NCBI RefSeq assembly: GCF_002295065.1
Contig: NZ_NSGG01000001.1
Span: forward strand, 334,553 to 398,552
Source of the DNA: Mesorhizobium sp. WSM3859
GTDB taxonomy: Bacteria > Pseudomonadota > Alphaproteobacteria > Rhizobiales > Rhizobiaceae
Direction: 5' to 3'
Length of the DNA stretch: 64,000 nt
A program made the translations under genes and the position numbers. Shown one piece after another: positions 33,126-42,222 of this stretch; positions within the stretch are counted from its first letter, which is position 1, and the number at the start of each line of letters is the position of its first letter. Below the pieces are notes generated by a model. The model was not told where the DNA came from and did not search any database. It was given only the letters and a program-made list of their open reading frames with translations.

Positions 33126-33968
33126 TCAAGGCGTGCCCCAGCCGCGGTTGCGCCACATCTTCTCGCCGGCCTGGCAGTCCGCGGCTGATTTGTCGTCGGC
33201 GAGCACGATCGGTGCATGCGCTGCCTCTTCGGCCGCCCATTGCGGCGAAGCGGGACCGGCAAGCTCGAGCACCAGCTTGCGGCGGATCGCTTCGGGGAAC
33301 TGCGTCCAGTCATTGACCGGGACCATGAAGGCGCCAGGCCCGCCGATGACGCAGTCGCTGTAATAGCGGTCGAGATTTTCCACATCGAAGGCGCCGCTGA
33401 ACCCGCCGCGCGTCATCAGCGGCAGGCCGTTGATGGTGATGCCTTGCCTGACCACCTCGTCGCGCGTGAGGTCGACCGGCGCGCCCTGGTTGTTCGGCCC
33501 ATCGCCGGAAACGTCGATGACACGCTTGGTCCCCTGGAATCCGCTTTCGGCGAACAGGTCGCTGCCGAAGCTCAGCGCCCCGGAGATCGAGGTGCGCCGG
33601 GCGCTGTCCGGCGGGTTGGCGTCCAGCTTCGCGACGAACCCCTCGGCGTCGGCGCGGTTTGCGATCACGGTCCACGGCACGACGACTCGCTGCCAGGTCG
33701 TGCCCGCCCATTCGACATAGGTCACGGCAATCTTGCCATAGGTGCCGTCGGCGATGGCCTTCAGCACATTGTCATGCGTCAGCGCCGCCGCGTAGCCGTG
33801 GCGCTGGATTTCCAGCTCGGCAGGCGACATCGAAAGCGAGACATCGACCGCCAGCACCAGCTCGACATCGACAGGCTCGGCCGGAGAAGCCGCTTGCGTC
33901 AGCCAAAGCGCCAGCGCCAGGGCGGCGCTGCCCGAAAAGATATGCCTTGCGCGGGCATAAGCAGACAT
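33126..33968 (-). CDS. DUF1194 protein (secreted VWA-like)
   Basis: 280 residues with an N-terminal signal (ALALALWLTQAASPA) and a mature DVELVLAVDVSLSMSPAELE motif, a degenerate MIDAS (DVSLS) of the DUF1194 family, followed by VIDVSGDGPNNQGAPV. Probably periplasmic, function unknown. It is not adjacent to the other VWA gene (8513). Stands alone between the ABC operon and purC, in the same direction. Confidence 0.85.
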   Translation of the reverse strand: MSAYARARHIFSGSAALALALWLTQAASPAEPVDVELVLAVDVSLSMSPAELEIQRHGYAAALTHDNVLKAIADGTYGKIAVTYVEWAGTTWQRVVVPWTVIANRADAEGFVAKLDANPPDSARRTSISGALSFGSDLFAESGFQGTKRVIDVSGDGPNNQGAPVDLTRDEVVRQGITINGLPLMTRGGFSGAFDVENLDRYYSDCVIGGPGAFMVPVNDWTQFPEAIRRKLVLELAGPASPQWAAEEAAHAPIVLADDKSAADCQAGEKMWRNRGWGTP

Positions 33969-34046
33969 GACGGAAGGTTAGGCGAAAATCGCCTCGCGCA
34001 AAAGCCGGGAATTCCCGGGGCATCGGATCCCGCCGGCCTGGATCTT

Positions 34047-34988
34047 TTAGAAATACCGCGCGAGGTTCGAGCGGATACGCTCCAGCACCGTGTCGCCAGA
34101 CAGGTCAGGCACGAATTTGGCGCCGGTGATCGCTTCATAGGCCTGGATATAGACCGCCGAGGCCTGGTTGATGATTTCGTCCGGAATTTGCGGGATCGGG
34201 TCCTTGTAGGGATCGCAGCGCGCCGACACCCATGAGCGGACGAAATCCTTGTCGAAGCTCTGCGGCCGCCCGCCGCTTGCAAACGCCTCGTCATAGCTCG
34301 CAGCGATCCAGTAGCGGCTGCTGTCGGGCGTGTGGATCTCGTCCGCAAGCACAATGGTGCCGTCCGCCGCGGTGCCGAATTCATATTTGGTATCGGCCAG
34401 GATCAGGCCGCGCTCGGCGGCCCGCTGCTGGCCGCGGGCGAACAGCTCAAGCGCGTAGCGCGATACCGTATCCCACTGCGCCTGCGTGAGCAGCCCCTGG
34501 CCGATGATCTCGGCCTCCGACAGCGGCTCGTCATGGCCGCCATGGGCGGCCTTGCTGGTCGGCGTGATGATTGCCTCCGGCAGCTTTTCATTGTCGCGCA
34601 GCCCGTCGGGAAAGCTGTGACCGTAGAAGCTGCGTTCGCCTTTGCGATATTTGGTCAGGATCGAGGTGCTGGTCGTGCCTGCCAGATAGCCGCGCACGAC
34701 CATCTCGACCGGCAGCATGTCGAGCCGCGTGCCGACGACGACGTTGGGGTCGGGATATTCCAGCACGTGGTTGGGACAGATGTCTGCGGTCTCCTCGAAC
34801 CAGTAGCGCGCTGCCTGCGTGAGCACCTCGCCCTTGAACGGGAACGAGGCCAGGATGATGTCGAACGCGCTCAGACGGTCGGTGGCGATGATGATGCGGC
34901 GCCCGTCCGGCAGATCGTAATTTTCGCGCACCTTGCCCTGATAGTGATTGGGAAGTTCGGGAATGAAGGCGTCGGACAGGATGCGCAT
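34047..34988 (-). CDS. purC: Phosphoribosylaminoimidazole-succinocarboxamide synthase
   Basis: 313 residues from ATG 34988; an upstream in-frame ATG at 35051 would add an unlikely Cys/Arg-rich leader overlapping the next gene. Motifs of SAICAR synthetase: GKVRENYDL (ATP loop), [31 protein letters not shown] and [12 protein letters not shown]. It ligates aspartate to CAIR in purine synthesis. At ~310 residues it is of the longer PurC type seen in eukaryotes and some bacteria, so a second, shorter purC in the purSQL region elsewhere would make this a paralogue; that cannot be judged from the window. Confidence 0.93.
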   Translation of the reverse strand: MRILSDAFIPELPNHYQGKVRENYDLPDGRRIIIATDRLSAFDIILASFPFKGEVLTQAARYWFEETADICPNHVLEYPDPNVVVGTRLDMLPVEMVVRGYLAGTTSTSILTKYRKGERSFYGHSFPDGLRDNEKLPEAIITPTSKAAHGGHDEPLSEAEIIGQGLLTQAQWDTVSRYALELFARGQQRAAERGLILADTKYEFGTAADGTIVLADEIHTPDSSRYWIAASYDEAFASGGRPQSFDKDFVRSWVSARCDPYKDPIPQIPDEIINQASAVYIQAYEAITGAKFVPDLSGDTVLERIRSNLARYF

Positions 34989-35047
34989 GGGGCGTAGGCT
35001 TTCGCAGGCTTCTGATCGGGCCACATAAGCCGCTGGCCCCCTGCACA

Positions 35048-35812
35048 TCAAGCCGGATGCTGCGGAACCGGCTTCTTATTGCCGGCGGCGCGAAACGCCC
35101 GCCAGTTCGGCCTGAAGGAAGGCGGGAACCACAACAGGATTCCGGCCATTGCCGCAGGCACAATGACCGCAAAGCGCAGGATCGAAAGCACGACGCCGCA
35201 GAAGCCGACGATCCGCACGGCGGTATCCACGCCGAAACGCGGCGCCAGCAGATGCCGGGCGATCGCCCCGCCATCGAGCGGAAAGGCCGGGAGTAGGTTG
35301 AGAATAGCCAAAGCCGCATTCACCAGGGCGCCAAGCCAAAGCGTCCACTCCAAAAGTGTGTCCGGTCTCGGCGGCGGCGAACTGAAAAGACCGTCCGGAT
35401 CGACAGGCAACAAGGGCCGGGCAAAAAGGTAATAGGTAGTTGCGAAACCTGCCGCCAGGACGATGTTCACCAGCGGCCCGGCGAAGGCGATCCACGCCCA
35501 GCCAAAGGGCGAAGCCGCGCCGGGCTTGAACCAGGCAATTCCGCCGAACAGGTACAGGTCTATCCGTTGGGTGCCGATGCCGCGCCGCCGCGCTGCCCAC
35601 ACATGGGCAAGTTCGTGCAGAAACACCGACAGGAACAGGAGCGCGGCGGATATGACTGTATGTGTCAGGGCGAGCCTGGGATGCCTCGACCATTCATGTA
35701 CAAACGGCAGGACGGCGGGAATGGCAAAGGCCCAGCTGACATGAACGGGAATATCCCCCTTCATCACGAAAACGAACGCGTCGTTCGTCCTGTCCCAACC
35801 GAACTGTTGCAA
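35048..35812 (-). CDS. M50-family (site-2 protease-like) intramembrane metalloprotease
   Basis: Up to 254 residues from TTG 35812 (AGCAGG upstream); ATG at 35764 would give 238. HELAH (66-70) within a membrane helix supplies zinc ligands, and [11 protein letters not shown] further on supplies the third, the standard S2P pair. About six membrane helices, no PDZ or CBS domain. S2P-like proteases cleave membrane-bound anti-sigma factors or signal-peptide remnants; no target is adjacent. Confidence 0.9.
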   Translation of the reverse strand: MQQFGWDRTNDAFVFVMKGDIPVHVSWAFAIPAVLPFVHEWSRHPRLALTHTVISAALLFLSVFLHELAHVWAARRRGIGTQRIDLYLFGGIAWFKPGAASPFGWAWIAFAGPLVNIVLAAGFATTYYLFARPLLPVDPDGLFSSPPPRPDTLLEWTLWLGALVNAALAILNLLPAFPLDGGAIARHLLAPRFGVDTAVRIVGFCGVVLSILRFAVIVPAAMAGILLWFPPSFRPNWRAFRAAGNKKPVPQHPA

Positions 35813-35840
35813 ACCTGCTTACTCCGCCCGGCGCAACGCT

Positions 35841-35944
35841 AGAGCAATTCAAGGAAAAGTGTGAGCGGTTTTCCGTCCGGAATTGCGCCAAAACAAAGGA
35901 GCTGGAGCGGTTCGCCGTTTCCTTCGACGGCGAACCGCTCCAGC
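35841..35944. repeat. Intergenic mosaic repeat, copy B (RIME-like)
   Basis: Inverted relative to the copy at 12123: AGAGCAATTCAAGGAAAAG... to CGGTTTTCCGTCCGGAATTG, then a hairpin (GCTGGAGCGGTTCGCCG and its complement). The ~45-base conserved block matches copy A almost base for base. Confidence 0.85.
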
Positions 35945-35971
35945 GGAGATTCACGGCCCGCACAAAAGCAA

Positions 35972-35993
35972 AAGCCCGACCGGAGCCGGGCTT
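35972..35993 (-). terminator. Rho-independent terminator after the DMGDH-like gene
   Basis: On the minus strand AAGCCCGG, short loop, CGGGCTT, then TTGCTTTTG. It lies 21 bases after the stop at 36015. Confidence 0.8.
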
Positions 35994-36014
35994 GCATCTT
36001 TCTGCCTCCGATCC

Positions 36015-38576
36015 TCAGCTCCTCGGCTTGAGGTTCTCCGGGTCGTAGAGCGGCTTGTAACCGACTCCCGCCACCTCGACCGGATAAGTCTCGCCGAAAT
36101 ACTCCACCTGCAGCTTCCGACCTTCTTGGGCATAGGCCCAGGGCAGATACGCGAGCGCGATGTTCTTGCCGATCGTCGGACCGTAGGCGACCGAGGTGGT
36201 GAAGGAACGCCGGCCGAGCTCGTCGACCAGCGTCTCGCCGCTCGCTGGATCCTGCACCGGCATGGTGCCGACCGGATAGCGCGCGACGCCCTTGGAATCG
36301 ATATTTTCGGTCATCACCAGCGTGCACAGCATCGCCGGCTGGTGCTCGCGGGCGCGGTACTCCAGATGCTTGGCCTTGCCGCAGAAGTCGTTCTCCTTGA
36401 CCTTCGGACGGGCAAGGTCGGCTTCGAGCAGATTGTATTCGGTGAGGAGGTCGGCGTTCTGGAGGCGCAGGCTCTTTTCCATGCGGCGCGTGTTGGCATA
36501 GGTCTCGACGCCGAACGGCATGACGCCGGTCGAGCGCAGCGCGTCCCAGACGGCAAGGCCGTCCTCGTAGCGCATATGCAACTCCCAGCCTTGCTCGCCG
36601 ACATAGGAGATGCGGAAGGCCGTCACATCCTTGCCTCCGATCTTGATCGGCTTGATTGCGGCGAACGGAAAGTTCTCCGGCGTCAGGCCGTTCGGATCCT
36701 CGACCACCTTCTGCAGGGTCGTGCGGGCGTTCGGCCCCCAGATACCGATGGTGACGTATTTCTCGGTCACGTCGGTGACGGTGGCATCAAAACCTTTGTC
36801 CTGCGCGGTGCGCTGCATGTAGCGGAAGTCGCGCGGGCCGGCGTCGGCGCCGTCGATCACCCGGCAGCGGTCGGCCATGCGGATGACGGTGAAGTCGGCG
36901 CGCACCATGCCTTCCTCGTCGAGGAAGTGGGTGTAGATGCCCTTGCCGATGTTGTTGTCGCCGCCGATCTTGGCCGCGCACAGCCATTCGAGCAGCGCGA
37001 CATGGTCGGGCCCTTCGACGTCATACATCGAGAAATGCGACAGGTTGACGATGCCGCAATCCTCGCTCATCGCCAGGTGCTCGGCATTGGAGACGCGCCA
37101 GAAATGGCGGTTGTCCCACTCGTTCTCGCGCACCGGCACGCGGTTGCCGTATTTCTCCAGGAGATGCTCGTTGGCAGCGTAGCCATGGGCGCGCTCCCAG
37201 CCGCCCAGCTCCATGAAATAGCCGCCAAGTTCCTTCTCGCGCTCCCAGAAGGGCGAGCGGCGGATGTTGCGGCCCTTCGAGAACGGCTCGCGCGGATGGA
37301 CGGCCGGATTGTAGACCTTCATCGCCGTCTCGGTGCAGCGATCCCAGATGAACTGCTCCTGCGTCTGGTGCGGGTAGAAGCGCGAATAGTCGATCTGGTG
37401 ATGGTCGATCGCGGTGCGGCCATCGGTCATCCAGTCGGCGATGAGCTTGCCCATGCCCGGGCCGTCCTTGACCCAGATGGCGACGGCGTACCACAGCCCC
37501 CTCACGTTCTGGCTCTCGCCCATGGACGGGCCGCCATCGCTGGTCACCTGCAACAGACCGTTGAAGGAATGGCCTTCATTGTAGCCGAGCTCGCCCAGGA
37601 TCGGCGTCAGTTCCATGGCGCGCTCCAGCGGCGCCAGGATCTGCTCCATGTCGAGGTCGCGCTGCGACGGCGACAGCCGCGCCTCATGCTTTTCGAGCAG
37701 ATCGCGCGGGTGGCAGAGACGCGGATTGGTCTCCTCGTAATAGCCCCATTCGATCTGCCCGCCCTCGGCGGTCTTCGGATCGCCGGTGTCGCGCATATAG
37801 GCCGAATTGCCCTGGTCGCGCAGCAGCGGCCAGCCTATCTCCTTGCCGGTGCCGGCAAACTCGTTGTAGGGGCCGAAGAAGGTAAGCGGATGGTCGATCG
37901 GCATGACCGGCAGATCCTCGCCGACCAGCGCCGCGGTGAGCCGGCCCCAGATGCCGGTACAGACCACGACATAGTCGGCCTCGATCGTGCCGCGCTCGGT
38001 GACCACGCCCTTGATGCGGCCGTTCTCGACGATCAGCTCCTTGGCCGAGGTGTTGGCGAAAGCCTGCAGCTTGCCGGAAGCGACGTCCTGGTCGACCAGC
38101 TTGCCGGCCACTGTCTGCGAGCGCGGGATGACGAGGCCGGCATCCGGGTCCCACAGGCCGCCCTGCACCAGATGTTCCTCGATCAGCGGGAATTTTTCCT
38201 TGATCTCGGCCGGCTCGATCAGCCGGGCACGGGTGCCGAACGCCTTGGCGGAGGCGATCTTGCGCTTGATCTCGTCCATGCGCGCATCGTCGCCGAGGCG
38301 GGCGACTTCGAGGCCTCCGACGCGCGCGTAGTGGCCCATCTTCTCGTAGAAATCGATGGAGTAAAGCGTCGTCCAGCAGGAGAGGAAATCGTGGCTGGTC
38401 GTGTAGCAGAAGTCCGAGGCATGCGCGGTCGAGCCGATATCGGTCGGAATGCCCGACTTGTCGATGCCGACGATGTCGTCCCAGCCGCGCTCGATCAGAT
38501 GATGCGCGACGGACGCGCCGACGATACCGCCCAGACCGACGATGACGACCTTCGCCTTTTTCGGAAACTCTGCCAT
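36015..38576 (-). CDS. FAD-dependent DMGDH/SarDH-family oxidoreductase with atypical flavin site
   Basis: 853 residues from ATG 38576 (GGAG nine bases upstream). Residues ~5-400 form the DAO/FAD domain with GLGGIVG (14-20), the linker ~400-450 the FAO-M region, and the rest a GcvT THF domain (LSHFSMYDVEGPDHVALLEWL; YVGEQGWELHMRYEDGL; GVETYANTRRMEKSLRL). In DMGDH/SarDH the FAD is bonded to the His of GSTWHAAG; here the corresponding segment is GSTAHASDF (H52 kept, surroundings changed). It probably oxidises an N-methyl compound and hands the carbon to THF, but the altered site points to a different substrate. Monocistronic, ended by the terminator at 35972. Confidence 0.9.
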   Translation of the reverse strand: MAEFPKKAKVVIVGLGGIVGASVAHHLIERGWDDIVGIDKSGIPTDIGSTAHASDFCYTTSHDFLSCWTTLYSIDFYEKMGHYARVGGLEVARLGDDARMDEIKRKIASAKAFGTRARLIEPAEIKEKFPLIEEHLVQGGLWDPDAGLVIPRSQTVAGKLVDQDVASGKLQAFANTSAKELIVENGRIKGVVTERGTIEADYVVVCTGIWGRLTAALVGEDLPVMPIDHPLTFFGPYNEFAGTGKEIGWPLLRDQGNSAYMRDTGDPKTAEGGQIEWGYYEETNPRLCHPRDLLEKHEARLSPSQRDLDMEQILAPLERAMELTPILGELGYNEGHSFNGLLQVTSDGGPSMGESQNVRGLWYAVAIWVKDGPGMGKLIADWMTDGRTAIDHHQIDYSRFYPHQTQEQFIWDRCTETAMKVYNPAVHPREPFSKGRNIRRSPFWEREKELGGYFMELGGWERAHGYAANEHLLEKYGNRVPVRENEWDNRHFWRVSNAEHLAMSEDCGIVNLSHFSMYDVEGPDHVALLEWLCAAKIGGDNNIGKGIYTHFLDEEGMVRADFTVIRMADRCRVIDGADAGPRDFRYMQRTAQDKGFDATVTDVTEKYVTIGIWGPNARTTLQKVVEDPNGLTPENFPFAAIKPIKIGGKDVTAFRISYVGEQGWELHMRYEDGLAVWDALRSTGVMPFGVETYANTRRMEKSLRLQNADLLTEYNLLEADLARPKVKENDFCGKAKHLEYRAREHQPAMLCTLVMTENIDSKGVARYPVGTMPVQDPASGETLVDELGRRSFTTSVAYGPTIGKNIALAYLPWAYAQEGRKLQVEYFGETYPVEVAGVGYKPLYDPENLKPRS

Positions 38577-38733
38577 TGCCCGCGACTCCAGAAGCATAAA
38601 ACGGGCGCGCCTGCGCCCTTTCGAATGGCGCACAATATGCAGAGGACGCGGATCGGGCTACCGCCTGTTTGCGACACGCCGCAGGTACGCCGCGACCCGG
38701 CGTCCGGACTCTGCTCGGAATGGAATTCCCGCT

Positions 38734-39489
38734 CTACGCGAAAGCCCAGATGTCCTCGGCCTGGAAGCCGACCTGGTAGCCGGCAGTCTTGAGCTTGACG
38801 ACGACCTGGCCGATCTCGGCGGCAGGCAGCGCGCCGACCTCGACCTTGATCATGCCGGGGCGGTAGCGCTCAAGGTCGAGCTGCTCGAACACCATCCAGT
38901 CGGCGCCCTCGCAATCGACCAGGAAAGCGTCGATATGGGCGATGCCGTTGCGGTCGAGCAGCGTCTGCAAGGTTTCCGACGGCACCTCGATGTCCTTCAG
39001 ATGCGGAGCGAACTTGTTGAAGTTGGCGTCCGCCTCGCCCCAGGCGTTCTTGCCCGACATCAGATTGGTGTCGGTGACCGACGAGCAGCCGATGAACTCG
39101 ATCGGCAACGTGCCCGCTTCGAGCGCGGCGGCATCGAAGGTGTGAACGGTGATGGTGCCCTTGGTTTTCGTGACAGCCACCGGTTCGATGATGAAGCGCG
39201 TCGTGTCCGGGTAATTCGCGCGAAGCCGCTTCTGATTGTAGGGGATCGGCTCGACCAGCATGGCGCGCGCCCCGGGGATCCGGTGCAGCCAGGGCGTCAC
39301 GTCGTCGAACAGCGCACCGTCGCACGCGCCGACATTCACCATCTGGAACGGCCGGCCGCCGCCGAAACGTGCCTTCAAGGCAGCATTGGCCAGGAACTTC
39401 GTGCCATGCAAAGCCGGCCCGCGATCGAGCAGGCCGGCCGGCAGGCCAAGCGACAACAGAATGCGCGCGAAGCTCGAAAGCGAACTCAT
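38734..39489 (-). CDS. FkbM-family methyltransferase
   Basis: 251 residues. VNVGACDGALFDDVTPWL (SAM-binding motif I), MLVEPIPYNQKRLRANYP (motif II), and LVDCEGADWMVFEQLDLE correspond to the FkbM fold, common in O-methylation of sugars, O-antigens and small molecules. The start ATG overlaps the stop of the upstream membrane-protein gene (ATGA), so it is the last gene of the polyprenyl-sugar-like operon running from 46585 to here. Target presumably a sugar of the product; unproven. Confidence 0.88.
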   Translation of the reverse strand: MSSLSSFARILLSLGLPAGLLDRGPALHGTKFLANAALKARFGGGRPFQMVNVGACDGALFDDVTPWLHRIPGARAMLVEPIPYNQKRLRANYPDTTRFIIEPVAVTKTKGTITVHTFDAAALEAGTLPIEFIGCSSVTDTNLMSGKNAWGEADANFNKFAPHLKDIEVPSETLQTLLDRNGIAHIDAFLVDCEGADWMVFEQLDLERYRPGMIKVEVGALPAAEIGQVVVKLKTAGYQVGFQAEDIWAFA

Positions 39490-40718
39490 GACTTGTCTCC
39501 GGGAATGACCTGCAGCGCCGCGCGGCGCCTGCCCTGGCCCGCCGCCGCCCACAGCGCCATCAACGGCGCGGCGAGCAACAGGAAGGGCGGCAGAAGAATG
39601 GGGAAGTAGATCCGGGTGTCGTGGATCGGGAAGACGGTGAACTTCGCCAGCACGCCGAGCACCAGCGCCGCCAGCAGGATGCCGGCGCGGCGGTCGAGTT
39701 GGAAGCCGGCACAGCTCAAGCCGAACCAGCCGGCCAAAGCCAGCACCGAGACACCGACCCAACCGTTGACGGTGACGGCGCGCACCACCGAGGCAGCGAA
39801 AGCCTTCAGATAAGCTACGACCGAAAAGGGCGGCTCGAAGCCTTCCATGTTGTAATGCTGCTCGATGCTTGAGAACCACAGATGCGGCCACCAGCCCGGG
39901 TGTTGCGCCCAGTGCGAGATGGCGAAATAGGCGACAAAGGAAGCAACGAAACCGGCCAGCGCGCCCCATGCCTTTTCGCGGAAAGCGACGAGCAGCACAG
40001 CGAAAACGGCGAGGAAGACGATGTTGTCAGGCCTGGCCATGAAAGCGAGGAACAGCAAGACCGCCGTCGCCGCCTCGCGCCTGCGCACATAGGCAAAGAG
40101 CCCGCCGAGGAACAACGCCGAGCACAAGAGATCGGGCGTCGAGGCCCGCGCCGCGTCGCCGAAATCGGCCATGATCAGGATCGCGCCGACGAGAGGCGCC
40201 AGCGCCAGCGCGCCTTCCGCGCGCAGCCAGGCGAGCGTGATGGCGCCGAACAGAAGCACCGAAAACACCTGAACCAGCCGCATCGCTTGCACCGGCGACA
40301 CGACGTGGCTGAGGCTCGACAGGATCTCGGCATAAAGGAACTTGATCCGGTACATGCCGAGCAGCGAGTGGAAGTCGGCGGCATTCTCCGCCATGTGGCT
40401 GCGGAAGCCGCCGCCATCGTCGGTCAATGTCTTGTAGTCGGCAGTCGACAGGCCGGCCTTGACCGTGCCGTAGGCATAGTCATGCAGGGTCTGCGGATCG
40501 GGATAGGTGCCTTCCTCGGCGATCGCCAGATAGGGCAGCATGTCCCAGTTGGCGTCCGGCATGAACCAGGCGGTAGCGGCGGCGAGCAGGATGTAGAGCG
40601 AGAAGGCGACCGCCCCGATCGATGCCGCCCATTTCGCGTAAGTCCCCTCGCCCCACGCCAGGCCGGCGCCGGTCAAGCGGTCCAGCGGATTGGTCGGTGC
40701 GGACGGCCTGGTCAGCAT
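39486..40718 (-). CDS. GT-C-like polytopic membrane protein
   Basis: 410 residues with about ten membrane helices. The first periplasmic loop begins WFMPDANWDMLPYLAIAEEG, an acidic motif of the kind used by GT-C glycosyltransferases to bind a polyprenyl-phosphate sugar. A second loop has WFSSIEQHYNMEGFEPPF. It lies 3 bases after the aminotransferase gene and overlaps the FkbM gene, within an operon also encoding DprE1-like and UbiA-like enzymes, so it is a candidate transferase for the lipid-linked pentose. No named family recognised with confidence. Confidence 0.75.
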   Translation of the reverse strand: MLTRPSAPTNPLDRLTGAGLAWGEGTYAKWAASIGAVAFSLYILLAAATAWFMPDANWDMLPYLAIAEEGTYPDPQTLHDYAYGTVKAGLSTADYKTLTDDGGGFRSHMAENAADFHSLLGMYRIKFLYAEILSSLSHVVSPVQAMRLVQVFSVLLFGAITLAWLRAEGALALAPLVGAILIMADFGDAARASTPDLLCSALFLGGLFAYVRRREAATAVLLFLAFMARPDNIVFLAVFAVLLVAFREKAWGALAGFVASFVAYFAISHWAQHPGWWPHLWFSSIEQHYNMEGFEPPFSVVAYLKAFAASVVRAVTVNGWVGVSVLALAGWFGLSCAGFQLDRRAGILLAALVLGVLAKFTVFPIHDTRIYFPILLPPFLLLAAPLMALWAAAGQGRRRAALQVIPGDKS

Positions 40719-40721
40719 GCT

Positions 40722-42197
40722 CTACTTACCGACCTGGCTTTTCACGAAATCCTTCACGATCGCCACGATGCCGCGCGACAGAAGGCTGTCGAAGGCATCG
40801 ACGAAGCGGTCGACATGCTCGCGCTGGCAGATAAGCGGCGGCTCGAGCCGGATGACGTTGCGGTTGTATTCGGTGAAGGCGACGAGCATGTCGTAATCGC
40901 GCAACAGCAGCGACCCGACGAAGCCCGACAGCGAGCCCTTCAGCTTGTCGTCGAGCACGCTCACCACCGGACGCAATACCATCGGCAGGGTCTGCGAGAA
41001 ATCGTGGAACTCGAGCCCGATCATGAAACCCTTGCCGCGCACGTCCTTGATGATCTTGGGGTATTTTTCCTTGAGCGCCTTGAGGCGCTGCAGAAGGTAC
41101 TCGCCGGTCGAGGCGGCGTTGTCGATCAGCCCCTCGTCATAGAGGACATTGATGCCCTCGATCGCGGTGACGCAGGCTTCACCCATGCCGCCGAAGGTCG
41201 CCATGGCGTGGATCATCGCCGTCTTCGGCGTGCCATAGGCCTTCATGTAGACGTCGCGCCGGGCGATCATCGCGCCCACCGCCGCCTTGCCGGCGCCCAG
41301 CGATTTCGCCAGCGCCGTCACATCCGGCACCACGCCGTAATGCTCGAAGGCATAGAAACGGCCGGAGCGGCCATAGCCGCACTGCACCTCGTCGGCGACC
41401 CATAGCACGCCATGCCGGTCGCAAAGCGCGCGCAGCTTCTGCCAGTATTGCGCCTCTGCCTGGATGATGCCGCCGCCGCCCTGGATGGTTTCCAGCACGA
41501 TGACGCCGATCTCGGGATCGCTCTTGAACAGCCGCTCGACGGCGTCGATGTCGGCGAAGGGCACGCGCACGACATTGTCTGCGACCTTGAAGTCGGCGCG
41601 GTAGAGCTGGCCGTCGGTGATCGCCAGCACGCCCTTGGTCTTGCCGTGAAAGGAATTCTCCGCATAGACGACCTTAGGCCGCTTCGAACCGGCGGAGCGC
41701 TCGGCGAGCTTCACCGCCGCTTCCATGGCTTCCGAGCCGGATGAGCCGAGGAACACCATGTCGAGGTCGCCGGGCGAGCATTTGGCGATGTTGTGCGCAA
41801 GTGCGGCCGCATATTGCGACATGAAGGCAATGGCGATCTCCTGGCGCTTCTCCTCCTGGAACTTTTTGCGGGCTTCCAGGATGCGCGGATGGTTGTGGCC
41901 GAAGGCCAGCGAGCCGAAGCCGCCGAAGAAATCGAGGATCTTGCGACCGTTCTGGTCGATATAGAACATGCCCTCGGCGCGCTCGATCTTGACCTTGTGG
42001 AAGCCGAGCAGTTTCATGAAATGCAGCTGGCCGGGATTGAGATGCGCTTTGAACAGGTCGGTGATGCGAGCGACATCCAATGCCTTGGCCTCTTCGACGC
42101 TGATCAAATCGGGCTTGGCGATGGAGGCAGGCGACAGCGCCGGCGCCTCGACCAGCGTTCGCATGCCTGTCTGTTCCGGCTTGGCCATGACGGTCAT
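40722..42197 (-). CDS. Class III PLP-dependent aminotransferase
   Basis: 491 residues of the ornithine/acetylornithine/4-aminobutyrate aminotransferase fold: FFGGFGSLAFGHNHP, FLGSSGSEAMEAAVKLAE (phosphate pocket), ENSFHGKTKG, VLWVADEVQCGYGRSG (cofactor Asp) and the PLP lysine in ALAKSLGAGK. Substrate unknown. Its operon with DprE1-, UbiA-, epimerase- and FkbM-like genes suggests amination of a sugar or attachment of an amino compound in an envelope glycan, but a general amino-acid role is possible. Starts with ATG 42197; GGGGAG upstream. Confidence 0.92.
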   Translation of the reverse strand: MTVMAKPEQTGMRTLVEAPALSPASIAKPDLISVEEAKALDVARITDLFKAHLNPGQLHFMKLLGFHKVKIERAEGMFYIDQNGRKILDFFGGFGSLAFGHNHPRILEARKKFQEEKRQEIAIAFMSQYAAALAHNIAKCSPGDLDMVFLGSSGSEAMEAAVKLAERSAGSKRPKVVYAENSFHGKTKGVLAITDGQLYRADFKVADNVVRVPFADIDAVERLFKSDPEIGVIVLETIQGGGGIIQAEAQYWQKLRALCDRHGVLWVADEVQCGYGRSGRFYAFEHYGVVPDVTALAKSLGAGKAAVGAMIARRDVYMKAYGTPKTAMIHAMATFGGMGEACVTAIEGINVLYDEGLIDNAASTGEYLLQRLKALKEKYPKIIKDVRGKGFMIGLEFHDFSQTLPMVLRPVVSVLDDKLKGSLSGFVGSLLLRDYDMLVAFTEYNRNVIRLEPPLICQREHVDRFVDAFDSLLSRGIVAIVKDFVKSQVGK

Positions 42198-42222
42198 CTG
42201 AAAAATCTCCCCTTGGTCGCCT

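Noticed and set aside
35048-35319. Longer start for purC at 35051, or extra frames across the purC/M50 boundary
   Set aside because: They would add an unsupported basic/Cys-rich leader; ATG 34988 fits the PurC family start.
35883-38792. A 969-codon open frame on the plus strand opposite the DMGDH-like gene
   Set aside because: It is antisense to a clear gene with known motifs; long antisense frames are expected at this G+C and its product is Arg/His/Asp-rich with no motif.
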